Source of the DNA: Prochlorococcus sp. AG-363-C02
GTDB lineage: Bacteria > Cyanobacteriota > Cyanobacteriia > PCC-6307 > Cyanobiaceae
NCBI GenBank assembly: GCA_003278345.1
Contig: QCFH01000003.1
Span: forward strand, 36,400 to 100,399
Length of the DNA: 64,000 bases
Direction: 5' to 3'
Shown: positions 1 through 7,146 of the stretch, piece after piece
Numbering within the stretch: the first letter of the stretch is position 1
How the letters are laid out: every line of letters begins with the position of its first letter
The notes under the pieces: model-generated
The model's input: only the letters and a program-made list of their open reading frames with translations
Told to the model about the DNA's origin: nothing
The model's database searches: none
Translations under genes and position numbers: made by a program

Positions 1-1
1 T

Positions 2-112
2 CTTGGAGATTTAAAGTCAAGATTGGTGCTTGTAAAAAAAATCCAAGAGCTAATTTCGCAAGATTGTATTGGAGTACGAAGTCTTCGACTGGAATCCTTT
101 TGCTTAGAGTAA
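2..112 (+). CDS. possible C-terminal end of a gene entering from the left
   Basis: Frame 2 is open from the window edge to a TAA at 110-112 (36 codons). Its composition is protein-like, rich in Leu, Lys and Glu (it starts LGDLKSRLVLVKKIQ). Frame 1 is also open, to position 165, but reads as Arg- and Ser-rich and looks less like a protein. No family is recognised. The upstream part is outside the window, so this may be chance. Confidence 0.2.
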   Translation, partial: LGDLKSRLVLVKKIQELISQDCIGVRSLRLESFCLE

Positions 113-268
113 GGTTCTCAGAAATTAGAACTTTTATTTACTTCCAAGCGCGTAAAGAATCTTAGTAAATTATCTCCTTAGGAGGCGATAAGAGACTGAG
201 AAACATTTGCGCCACTAGATAGGAGATCCCTACTTTGTGACTTTAGTGCTTGGGTGCATAATAGGAAA

Positions 269-409
269 ATGATCCCAGAAATTTTTCAGTCACCTGAACC
301 AGCAAGACAGTTCTCAGCTTGGGGAATTGTGATTGGGATGCTCGTCCTTTTTTTGGGAATGAACATGAGGGTGGAGGTTAAGATTCAGAAAGAAGAAGAT
401 GAAAAATAA
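269..409 (+). CDS. small single-helix membrane protein, 46 aa
   Basis: ATG at 269 follows a purine stretch (ATAGGAAA) that could serve as ribosome-binding site. The peptide starts MIPEIFQSPEPARQFSAWG, has one hydrophobic helix (about residues 18-34) and ends in a charged tail (KIQKEEDEK). One helix with a charged C-terminus suggests a small bitopic membrane protein. No family recognised; function unknown. Confidence 0.5.
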   Translation: MIPEIFQSPEPARQFSAWGIVIGMLVLFLGMNMRVEVKIQKEEDEK

Positions 410-609
410 TTATTTATTATTGGGATTATGAGCTCTTTTAATAGCCTTTGGTTTCCAATACTTAAAGAAATTGGTTTTTTTGGCTTGACAATAGACATAG
501 CTTTTAATAGTTAAAATACAACTTTTTATATTCCAATTTTCAATTGCTTTTTTTATAAGTTGGATTTTTGCGATAATTTCTAATGAAAAAAATAGTACTT
601 TTATAAAAA

Positions 610-825
610 ATGTCTAAAAACTGGAAGCCTAGTTTTGCGCAAGAGAATGGAATTATTAGTAGAACTGTTGATTTCATTTCTGAGGAGGCTGAAGACTTGA
701 GACAAGAGCTGAATTGCCCGCCTGGTTACATTGCTGCACTATTGAGAGCTATTGCAGATAAATTCGAGGATGATTTAAGAAAAAACCAATATTTAAAAGA
801 ACCTAAGTTGGATTTCTACGCATAA
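610..825 (+). CDS. hypothetical soluble protein, 71 aa
   Basis: ATG start, 71 residues, no signal peptide or membrane segment. The middle (about residues 24-58) looks like two amphipathic helices rich in Glu, Asp and Arg, with a CPPGYIAALLRAIADKFED stretch. Composition and length fit a real small cytosolic protein of the kind common in Prochlorococcus. I do not recognise a family. It stands alone, with no close neighbour on its strand. Confidence 0.6.
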   Translation: MSKNWKPSFAQENGIISRTVDFISEEAEDLRQELNCPPGYIAALLRAIADKFEDDLRKNQYLKEPKLDFYA

Positions 826-930
826 GGAAAATAATAGAAGTAAATTCTTCAACAAAATTTCAGGTATATAAGCAAGCAAATATTATTTAAATAAAGAGTA
901 GTGTTAAAAATATATAAATTAATCTAAGCT

Positions 931-1083
931 TTATGAAAGCCACATTCCACCGTTTTTGGTTAGTTCTAGAAAACGCTTATTTTGTTTTGATTGTTTATCA
1001 ATAAGTTCTTCAGATTTATTAAATGCATCAGGCCATAGCATTGAAAGCCATGATCTTGTTATGGCTCTAGCGTATGTAACCAT
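931..1083 (-). CDS. hypothetical protein, 50 aa
   Basis: Read directly on the minus strand: ATG at 1083-1081, TAA at 933-931. It begins MVTYARAITRSWLSMLWPDAF and continues with a Lys/Gln/Glu-rich segment ending NGGMWLS. The N-terminal half could form an amphipathic helix; there is no clear membrane span. Codon use is ordinary for the window. No family recognised. Confidence 0.5.
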   Translation of the reverse strand: MVTYARAITRSWLSMLWPDAFNKSEELIDKQSKQNKRFLELTKNGGMWLS

Positions 1084-1354
1084 GAAACTAAGCAGAGCTA
1101 TTTTGCTGGTAACTATTTAGTCACCACTCTTTTTATAGCTTTTAATTTGCTTTTTTTTGCATATGTTATGAGATGGACATTAGCTTGTAAGACTGACGAG
1201 GTGTAGGCGATAAACACAAATATTCCCATATATTTTTCTTTGGGTTAAACAAGAATTATTTTTCTTCTTTAAAGATAGATAACGCATTGAGGTTATAGGT
1301 TACTTGTTTATTCAGAATTTCTTGATTTAATAGAAAGTGTTTATTAAAGATCAA

Positions 1355-1531
1355 ATGTCAACCATTAGAGAAAGAATCAATGCACATCTTCCAATCGTAT
1401 TGCAATTGTTAAGCACAGCTTCATTGGTGGTTATTGCCTTGTCAGCATTATGCGGTTCTCAGTCATTAAAGGAATTAGCCGGTTCTCATGAAGGAGGTAT
1501 GGTCGAAATTCATAAAGCACATAATCATTAA
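1355..1531 (+). CDS. small membrane protein with His-rich tail, 58 aa
   Basis: A GTG at 1337 is in frame, but the ATG at 1355 gives a more natural N-terminus (MSTIRERINAHLPIVLQLL). One hydrophobic helix spans about residues 12-32, followed by a short polar tail ending HKAHNH with four histidines in the last eleven residues. The tail could bind metal, but that is only inference. A long inverted repeat lies just downstream (1585-1642). Family unknown. Confidence 0.5.
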   Translation: MSTIRERINAHLPIVLQLLSTASLVVIALSALCGSQSLKELAGSHEGGMVEIHKAHNH

Positions 1532-1584
1532 TTTTTTAATAAAAAGTTTCCAGTTAATTCCCTTAAGGAATTAATTGACAATCG

Positions 1585-1642
1585 TTTTAAAGATTAGAGC
1601 CAAGGTTGAATTTTCTGATAGGAAAGGCTCTAATCTTTAAAA
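1585..1642. terminator. 17-bp perfect inverted repeat, probable terminator
   Basis: Arms 1585-1601 and 1626-1642 are perfect reverse complements (outer TTTTAAAGATT, inner AGAGCC) around a 24-base loop. The repeat ends in A/T runs on both sides, so it could terminate the small gene ending at 1531 and also work in the other direction. Confidence 0.5.
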
Positions 1643-1734
1643 CCTGAATTGTTGATTATTTTTACTTGAAATGTAGTTGGTCAAATTTTGATTTTATGCC
1701 TTCTGCTTTTTAAAGTTAAAAAAATGTGCAAATT

Positions 1735-1851
1735 TTAAATCATTAGCGAGTGTGGATCTATAAAACCTCCAATTACTCCAATCATCATTGCGAAAGCTAC
1801 AAGAACAATTAGAGCAATAGGCCAAATAAATTTTAATTGCAATGGATCCAT
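1735..1851 (-). CDS. 38-aa single-helix membrane protein
   Basis: Minus strand, ATG at 1851-1849, TAA at 1737-1735. The peptide starts MDPLQLKFIWPIALIVLVAF and is one hydrophobic helix ending GGFIDPHSLMI. Length and layout resemble the small subunits of photosynthetic complexes, but no known subunit is recognised. It converges on the repeat at 1585-1642. Function unknown. Confidence 0.5.
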   Translation of the reverse strand: MDPLQLKFIWPIALIVLVAFAMMIGVIGGFIDPHSLMI

Positions 1852-2075
1852 AATGAGCTAACTAACAAAATATATTTGTTCATTATGACTTAATTGATGT
1901 TTTTCCACTTCCTTTAAGAAGTTTTGATGAGATAGCTATTTTATAAAGGTTTTTGTTTTCTTCTATCCAAAAAGGTTGCTACTGGGATTGGGAATTTTTA
2001 TGACCGAAAAAATAAGTAAATTTTCTATTTTCATTATTCATTTATTAGGCTATTACTAGAAGTAGTGGAATTCCT

Positions 2076-2192
2076 ATGTCACTAGCCTATTTGATAATCC
2101 CCATATTAGGGGTATTGCTTTGTCCTTTTACTCTTATTTTCTTTTGGGAAACTTGGAATGAGATGAAATTGAAGAGAATCGCGCGTATTTAA
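2076..2192 (+). CDS. 38-aa single-helix membrane protein
   Basis: ATG at 2076, TAA at 2190-2192. It begins MSLAYLIIPILGVLLCPFTL, one membrane helix, then a basic tail (MKLKRIARI) expected on the cytoplasmic side. The positive-inside pattern supports a genuine bitopic peptide. No family recognised. Confidence 0.45.
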   Translation: MSLAYLIIPILGVLLCPFTLIFFWETWNEMKLKRIARI

Positions 2193-2230
2193 TTTCTATA
2201 GAACTAAGCATGGTCCTTGTTTAGATAACA

Positions 2231-2383
2231 TTAATCAAGAAACATGCCATATACAGAAATCTCCTTCCTAGTTTTAGAAGATGGAAATTGCTCGTAATAT
2301 AGGTATAGCCCACCTGTAAAAAGCAAGAGAAAAAATATTCCAACAATTACAGATTTCTTTCTTAGCACAAGATCTTGCTCCAA
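2231..2383 (-). CDS. 50-aa membrane-anchored protein, TTG start
   Basis: Minus strand, TTG at 2383-2381; stops in frame lie just upstream so no longer start exists. It reads MEQDLVLRKKSVIVGIFFLL: a basic segment, one hydrophobic helix (about 11-28), then a polar tail. The layout is that of a signal-anchor protein. The non-ATG start and weak ribosome-binding site lower confidence. Family unknown. Confidence 0.35.
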   Translation of the reverse strand: MEQDLVLRKKSVIVGIFFLLLFTGGLYLYYEQFPSSKTRKEISVYGMFLD

Positions 2384-2498
2384 TAGTACTTATTAGACCT
2401 ATTAAGTCTCTAATTTTCGATCATTAACAAGAAAAGTTGAAATAATGATTAGCGCAGCAGGCTGCTTAAAGATTATCAGTTGATAGCCATAAGAAAGA

Positions 2499-2524
2499 AA
2501 TATCCTTCAAGGCTGGAGGATATT
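2499..2524 (-). terminator. hairpin with T-rich tract downstream of the 63-aa gene
   Basis: Arms AATATCCT (2499-2506) and AGGATATT (2517-2524) pair around a 10-base loop. Read on the minus strand the stem is followed by TCTTTCTT, so it fits a weak intrinsic terminator for the minus gene ending at 2578. Confidence 0.4.
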
Positions 2525-2577
2525 CGTGATTAGTTGACATTTCATAAAAAATCCACTTATTAATCAACCTGCTGTGA

Positions 2578-2769
2578 TCATGCTGCACGACTTCTGTTGA
2601 TCCTCATGTTGTCATTATTAAGTGGAGGATAAGTAAATTCATCTCTATACAGCTTCTTCTTAATTTGACGTGCTCTTTTAAAGAGCCCCATGGCTTCTTT
2701 TCTCCCAACTGCTTTATTGGCTTCAAGCATGATTCTTTCATACTCTTTATTTAATTGTGCTTTAGTCAT
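2578..2769 (-). CDS. hypothetical basic protein, 63 aa
   Basis: ATG start, 63 residues, strongly charged (MTKAQLNKEYERIMLEANKA at the start). The first 45 residues look like two amphipathic helices rich in Lys, Arg and Glu; the tail is basic (NMRINRSRAA). No membrane segment. The composition would suit nucleic-acid or protein binding, but no family is recognised. A weak terminator hairpin follows at 2499-2524. Confidence 0.6.
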   Translation of the reverse strand: MTKAQLNKEYERIMLEANKAVGRKEAMGLFKRARQIKKKLYRDEFTYPPLNNDNMRINRSRAA

Positions 2770-3250
2770 AGATGATTCTTTTGTGTAAGTGTTGTTGGTT
2801 TATTAATTTGGTTTGCCAGTAGCACTTCGTTATGGACCTACTGCTTCTAGTTAAATCTCTTTCGAGATAAACAAAAGATATCACCTTCTTCCCTTAAGAG
2901 TAAGTAGTGGCGATGAAAAATATAAGTATCAGTAGCTTGTTGCAATTTTTAGAGGTGTATATATTCTGTTGTCACCAAGACTAACGATGTCTATCAAGAT
3001 CATTCTAAAGCATTGTTTTAAATAGAATGGAATCATTTTTAGGAATTATTCTTATATCAAGCAATAAAGTAAATATAATGTATCCATTGGCTTAATGAAG
3101 GAATTGCTGAATCTATATTTGTTGGAGATATTTTAAGCTTCAGCGCCAATAGGTTGCTTATTTATCTATGAGATGACAAAGCTTAGGTCATCAATTTGAT
3201 TCTTATACCCTATTTATGGTAGAGATAGAAATAAGAGATTAACTACTTTA
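2770..3250. other. gene-free stretch
   Basis: About 480 bases without a convincing gene. Only very short ORFs are present (for example 23 codons in the region around 2914-2985). It probably holds the promoters of the minus gene at 2769 and the plus gene at 3251. I see no strong hairpin. Confidence 0.4.
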
Positions 3251-3700
3251 ATGGCTCAACTAACTATTAAGGTCTCTGCGAAAGCAGAATCTATGATTGC
3301 TCAACTTCAGAAGGAGATCTTTAATCGTAGACGTAAGAAAATTACTGCACATGGTGTAGTTGAAGCCCTTGTAGAAAGCGGAGCCAAGTCCCAGTCTGAC
3401 AAGCGTTACGCATCATCTTGGAAGAATCTTATTAAGGATATTGAAAAGGCTGCCAAACAGTCCGAAATTCATGGCAGCAAACCAGCGAGTGTATCTGCTG
3501 AAGAATGGGCAATGCTTCTTGCACATAGAACACGTAAAGGTTCTACTGCAAAGAAGTCAGCTGCTAAAAAAGCAGTCAAAAAGAAATCAGTTGCAAAGAA
3601 ACCCGAAGCGAGCAAAGCCACACCTTTAACAACAGTCGCCCCAAGAAAGGCCAGACGAACTAAAAGATCACCTGCTAAGGCAGCAGCCAAGCTTGCTTAA
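3251..3700 (+). CDS. Lys/Ala-rich DNA-binding protein with histone H1-like tail, 149 aa
   Basis: The N-terminus (LTIKVSAKAESMIAQLQKEI, then a helix around TAHGVVEALVESGA) has strand-helix-helix layout like a ribbon-helix-helix domain (about residues 2-45). A middle helical part (55-95) contains EEWAMLLAHRTRKG. From about residue 98 the chain is low-complexity and very basic, with repeated AKK/KKA/KRS units, as in bacterial histone H1-like proteins. It probably binds DNA and may compact the chromosome or regulate genes; both roles are inferred. It is followed by a clear terminator (3718-3755). Two other ORFs inside it are shadows. Confidence 0.75.
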   Translation: MAQLTIKVSAKAESMIAQLQKEIFNRRRKKITAHGVVEALVESGAKSQSDKRYASSWKNLIKDIEKAAKQSEIHGSKPASVSAEEWAMLLAHRTRKGSTAKKSAAKKAVKKKSVAKKPEASKATPLTTVAPRKARRTKRSPAKAAAKLA

Positions 3701-3717
3701 ATTGGTCAAGTTAAACT

Positions 3718-3755
3718 GAAACTAAAAAGAGGCAATAACGCCCCTTTTTAGTTTC
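3718..3755. terminator. intrinsic terminator after the histone-like gene
   Basis: A 16-base arm (3718-3733, starting GAAACTAAAAAG) pairs with 3740-3755 (ending CTTTTTAGTTTC) with a single mismatch and a 6-base loop. The stem has a T-run and lies 18 bases after the stop at 3700. Confidence 0.7.
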
Positions 3756-3812
3756 AACACCTAGTGAGAATTGTATTGGCTATTTCGAATAAACATAAAG
3801 TAAATTAGTTAT

Positions 3813-3923
3813 ATGAATAATGATTTTGTTTGGTCTGTTAATTTGATGATGCTCTTATTGATGGTTGGAGTTTTCTGGTGCCTGTATTACATCTTTACTT
3901 ACGATTCGAAAAATCCTCTTTAG
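3813..3923 (+). CDS. 36-aa single-helix membrane protein
   Basis: ATG at 3813, TAG at 3921-3923. Starts MNNDFVWSVNLMMLLLMVGV, one long hydrophobic helix ending with Tyr/Phe-rich residues and a short polar tail (TYDSKNPL). The next gene starts at the very next base (3924), so the two are almost certainly co-transcribed and translationally coupled. Family unknown. Confidence 0.55.
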   Translation: MNNDFVWSVNLMMLLLMVGVFWCLYYIFTYDSKNPL

Positions 3924-4178
3924 ATGAAAAGTTTTAAGCAGTTTATTCTTATAGCTTGTTTCTTCTTTGTTCTATTTGCCTTCTCAACAGGAGCTAGATC
4001 TTACGAGCAGGAAATGCTAGTTGATTGTATTTCAAGTGCTAAAGGGAATCCATCAATCGAAGGTGCCTCTGAAAGCTCTATAGAGAACTATTGTGATTGT
4101 GCTCTCGATTTAATCGTTGACCAAAGTAAAGACGTTAGAGAATCAGGCTATGAATGTGCAGTAATGAATTTTCAATAA
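3924..4178 (+). CDS. exported small Cys-containing protein, 84 aa
   Basis: N-terminal signal peptide (MKSFKQFILIACFFFVLFAF, then STGARS) with probable cleavage near residues 26-27. The mature part is acidic and has four cysteines (VDCISS, ENYCDCALDL, YECAVM) that could form two disulfides in the periplasm or lumen. It starts directly after the stop of the 36-aa membrane peptide, so they form a two-gene unit. No family recognised. Confidence 0.65.
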   Translation: MKSFKQFILIACFFFVLFAFSTGARSYEQEMLVDCISSAKGNPSIEGASESSIENYCDCALDLIVDQSKDVRESGYECAVMNFQ

Positions 4179-4434
4179 TGAAATTGGTTTAATTCCTTGG
4201 AGTAATAAATCACTTGCTTTAGGCCCAATTTTTGTTTCTAAAAATATTTATGCCTAAGTTTTTATTGACTTCTGTAAGCTAATTCTTAAAAGAAAGAATG
4301 CAGCTTATGTCAAAAAAATGGAATATATAATTTAGCCGTGTGATTTAATTGCTAATTAGATTAAAAATGCATTATTGTTGGTTCCTAGAAGCATACTTTG
4401 CTCTTAGACAAACTGATTGGATTAGCTTTGAATT

Positions 4435-4599
4435 ATGGATTGGGATTCTGCAAGAAAACATTGCTTAGAACGCAATTGGAAGTGGTCTCTAGATTTAATA
4501 GATCAAGCTCAAAAGGAAATTAAAGAACTGGAAGAGAAGCTTAAAAAATGCGAAGATCAGCAGAAAGCACAACGTTTATACAATGCGTGTAATTATTGA
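4435..4599 (+). CDS. small coiled-coil protein, 54 aa
   Basis: ATG at 4435, TGA at 4597-4599. Starts MDWDSARKHCLERNWKWSLD, followed by a heptad-like Glu/Lys/Leu-rich helix (about residues 19-42), then a tail with a Cys (LYNACNY). Three cysteines in all. Probably a soluble helical protein. Function unknown. Confidence 0.5.
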   Translation: MDWDSARKHCLERNWKWSLDLIDQAQKEIKELEEKLKKCEDQQKAQRLYNACNY

Positions 4600-4739
4600 T
4601 AAAGATTATTTTTAATATTTTGCTTAAAAGGGTACTTATTTTTTATTTTTGCCATAACTATAAAACCTCTATTGACTTGTAAAAGCTATGATATATTCCT
4701 TTATACTTGTTTTTGAAGTTTAGATTTGGTGAATTTTTC

Positions 4740-5007
4740 GTGTTGGCTGATCAGATGGTATTAAGATAATTATTAGTGTATTAATTTCATCAGCATTGAT
4801 AATTTTGTTAAATATAAAAGCCGGACGCTTTGTTTTTAGAAGCCCTATAGTAGGAATCATAAGTATCTTGCTAACGACATTTCTCATCTATAGAAGTTCG
4901 CAATCTTTTGTGAATAAAATTGATAGCTGGATAGATATTAAAAAAATGAAATTATTAAATCTAGAGATATAATTGATGTTGAAGTGATCTTTAAGGAGGA
5001 TGCTTAA
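4740..5007 (+). pseudogene. frameshifted gene for a membrane protein
   Basis: Protein-like reading continues across three frames. A GTG at 4740 opens MLADQMVLR and stops at 4769. A second frame (about 4750-4972) gives a two-helix membrane segment (IIISVLISSALIILLNIKAG, later GIISILLTTFLIYRSS, then NKIDSWIDIKK). After the seven-A run at 4940-4946 a third frame continues naturally (EIIKSRDIIDVEVIFKEDA) to TAA at 5005-5007. The second frame alone has no good start. A frameshift in the A-run fits a decaying gene; slippage or a sequencing error are alternatives. Family unknown. Confidence 0.45.
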
Positions 5008-5126
5008 CCTTCATATAATTAGTTAATAATACTATTCTAAGTATTAAATAGTACAACTTAGAATAACTCTTCAGATAAAGTTGATTTATTGATTTATAAA
5101 GAATAGAAAAAATCTTTTTAAGTTGG

Positions 5127-5288
5127 TTAAAAACCTTTTAGAGATTTTGCTCCTAATTGAATTTCTAGTTCCATTTTTCTTGCAATAAGTTTCTCTTCCC
5201 TCTTTATGAACCGCATCCCAAACCAAGCAACACCTAAGCCAATAACTGCTGGTAAAGCAGTAGTCGTAACTCTTGCAAGAGAATTCAT
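5127..5288 (-). CDS. 53-aa membrane-anchored protein
   Basis: Minus strand, ATG at 5288-5286, TAA at 5129-5127. Starts MNSLARVTTTALPAVIGLGV: one N-terminal hydrophobic helix, then a charged helix (IKREEKLIARKMELEIQ). The ATG lies 6 bases after the stop of the 81-aa gene upstream, so both belong to one transcript. No family recognised; an ORF on the other strand here is a shadow. Confidence 0.6.
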   Translation of the reverse strand: MNSLARVTTTALPAVIGLGVAWFGMRFIKREEKLIARKMELEIQLGAKSLKGF

Positions 5289-5294
5289 CTCAAT

Positions 5295-5540
5295 TTATTC
5301 GAAAGGTGCTTGCACTGCTTTTGATTCTTTTTCTTCCCAAGGATCATCTATTAGTAGACTTGACCCTGCTATTTTATTTAGCTTTCTCTTGATAGCAAGA
5401 GCTTTCCACTCACACCACATGTCATTAATCAGCCATTGCTGGTTTTGACTCTGTGCCCCATTCTCAAGCAATTTTAGTTGGAAAGACTTGAGCCCCTGCT
5501 TCCATCGCTTGTACTCTTCTTTCCAGTTTTCGTCGTTCAT
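5295..5540 (-). CDS. hypothetical Trp-rich protein, 81 aa
   Basis: ATG start (MNDENWKEEYKRWKQGLKSF). Soluble, helical, with six tryptophans and many charges; the end is acidic (DDPWEEKESKAVQAPFE). The membrane-anchored gene downstream begins 6 bases after its stop, so a soluble protein paired with a small membrane partner is plausible. No family recognised. Confidence 0.6.
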   Translation of the reverse strand: MNDENWKEEYKRWKQGLKSFQLKLLENGAQSQNQQWLINDMWCEWKALAIKRKLNKIAGSSLLIDDPWEEKESKAVQAPFE

Positions 5541-5701
5541 ACAGCCTAGCTTTTCTTAAACTAATAATCCTGCAGATAAGCTTTAATGCAAGTCCTCTTT
5601 ATTCAATCTCTTTAAAAATTTTTTGGTTTAGAATAAGACTATATAAATTCTTGATATTCTAAATTCAAAGATTTCCTTTCACCTATAAATTGGTTTGATT
5701 T

Positions 5702-6106
5702 ATGACGCCTGTTAAAAAGGATTCTGATCCCTTGGAGAATTTCACACAGGAACAATTTGCCAACCTTGGTGAGTCAATTGAAGCTTTAGATCAAGATGAA
5801 AAAAGGTGGAATCAGCAGAAGATGGAGGACGCAGAAACAAGAAAATTAGAAAAAAGATCCTTTAGGAATTTTAAAAAATCTTCTCTTGAGATAATTAATA
5901 GACTACTATTCTTTTTATTTTTAGGAAGCTTCTTTTTTTCATTCTTTTCTGTTTACGCAATAAGTCATTGGTGGTTTTTGGGATATGTTTTTAGTGCTTT
6001 TTCATGTATTTTGTATCTTCCAAACAGAAAAGCTCTTAAAGAATTAATTGCAGCTTGGCCTAACATCGAAGATTTATTAAAAAAAAAGAGAATGTGGTAT
6101 AAATAA
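5702..6106 (+). CDS. hypothetical two-helix membrane protein, 134 aa
   Basis: The first 60 residues are charged and probably coiled (TQEQFANLGESIEALDQDEK, then KMEDAETRKLEKRSF). Two membrane helices follow (about 64-84 and 88-106, around FLFLGSFFFSFFSVYAISHW), then a basic end (LLKKKRMWYK). The layout suggests a cytoplasmic N-domain anchored by a hairpin. Start is the only ATG in a suitable place. No family recognised. Confidence 0.6.
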   Translation: MTPVKKDSDPLENFTQEQFANLGESIEALDQDEKRWNQQKMEDAETRKLEKRSFRNFKKSSLEIINRLLFFLFLGSFFFSFFSVYAISHWWFLGYVFSAFSCILYLPNRKALKELIAAWPNIEDLLKKKRMWYK

Positions 6107-6810
6107 TCGGAGTCTTAACTCTAAATTCTTTTGATTTTAAAAATATATTCGAGTTAATGGTTTTTTTATGAGTATAAATACTAAAAATCCTCGAGTGCTA
6201 GCAATGAAAATAGATAGAATTGCAAGTGCCACGCAAGTCTGACAGTGAGGGAATCCCATTTAAAATTTAAAATCCATTCCTTCTTTCTAAACTCTTTTCA
6301 CAAAAAAATCTGAAGATATTAATTAAAAATCATCAAGAATAATTTCTCTCCTTTAATAAAAAGTTTACTGCTTTGCTAAAGCCAGTAAAGCAATTTCTTC
6401 AAATAGACTGTCAAGATTAGATTTATAGGTTTTGATTCAATAGAATTTTATAAATCAGGTGTTTTTACTCTTTTCATAGAAAAGTTCAATTTCTAAAGTC
6501 TCTGTAGGGGTCTAAGCTCGTACATAGATACAGAAAGAGCTGGACTCAAAGGGGGGCATCGAAATACGTCCCCCTTATTAATTCATAGCATTTAAATAGA
6601 TAGGGTTTACCCTCTAATAATCAATATTCAAAAGATCAATTTCAATTAAGCTTTAATTTTGAGGATTGATTTTCTGTAGGAGCCTGTTTCTTGACTTATT
6701 GCTTGGATTCATGAAAACACTGCATTAAATTGAGCAAAGCTTCATTTATTTGATTGGTAATTCAGTTGCATACTTCACATTTGGTAGACGGCACATCAAA
6801 CACTTGCTAA
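6107..6810. other. 700-base stretch without a clear gene; two hairpins
   Basis: Only a 24-codon ORF (6168-6242) is present. Two hairpins stand out: 6367-6390 (TTACTGCTTT paired with AAAGCCAGTAA, one bulge) and 6549-6576 (AAGGGGG with CCCCCTT, followed by ATTAAT). The G/C-rich stem at 6549 is unusual in such AT-rich DNA and may end a small RNA transcribed from around 6430-6540, but I see no firm promoter. Confidence 0.35.
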
Positions 6811-6834
6811 AAAAAGTATTAACCAATACTTTTT
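6811..6834. terminator. AT-rich hairpin just upstream of the 45-aa gene
   Basis: Arms AAAAAGTATT (6811-6820) and AATACTTTTT (6825-6834) pair perfectly around AACC. The T-run makes it a possible terminator of an upstream transcript, or a leader hairpin of the gene that starts 14 bases later at 6848. Confidence 0.4.
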
Positions 6835-6847
6835 GGAAACTTTTTGT

Positions 6848-6985
6848 ATGATTAATGACAATCTTTCAGAGATTCTTCTTGCTGCAATTCTTGTTTCATC
6901 AACTTATGACAAGGATCAAGCTGTAATCAAATGGGGTGGTTTGGTAATTGCAGTAGCTGCAGTTGCCTCTGCTTTATTTGGTTAG
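6848..6985 (+). CDS. 45-aa membrane protein
   Basis: ATG at 6848, TAG at 6983-6985. Starts MINDNLSEILLAAILVSSTY, a short amphipathic or hydrophobic segment, a polar loop (DKDQAVIKW), then a clear helix of Val/Ala/Leu ending ALFG. It does not show the chlorophyll-binding motif of Hli proteins. A strong bidirectional terminator follows at 7031-7083. Confidence 0.5.
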   Translation: MINDNLSEILLAAILVSSTYDKDQAVIKWGGLVIAVAAVASALFG

Positions 6986-7030
6986 AGATTTTTAAATGAG
7001 CTGATTTATTTTGAGATATAAATCATTAAG

Positions 7031-7083
7031 TTAGCCCAATAAAAAAGGACCGCATTATGCGCGGTCCTTTTTTATTGGGCTAA
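7031..7083. terminator. long perfect bidirectional terminator
   Basis: Two perfect 23-base arms (7031-7053 and 7061-7083) with a GGACCGC/GCGGTCC core, A and T runs on each side and a 7-base loop. It lies between the plus gene ending at 6985 and the minus gene ending at 7147, so it serves both convergent genes. Confidence 0.85.
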
Positions 7084-7146
7084 ATCGAATTTTTTGGTTA
7101 AGTTGAGTTGTTTTGGAAGGGATTACAAATAAAAAAATACATGTAA

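Noticed and set aside
5206..5448. 80-codon plus ORF
   Set aside because: Antisense shadow of the two minus genes at 5127-5288 and 5295-5540, which have coherent starts and spacing.
6168..6242. 24-codon plus ORF in the 6107-6810 gap
   Set aside because: Too short, no ribosome-binding site, basic composition typical of chance ORFs.
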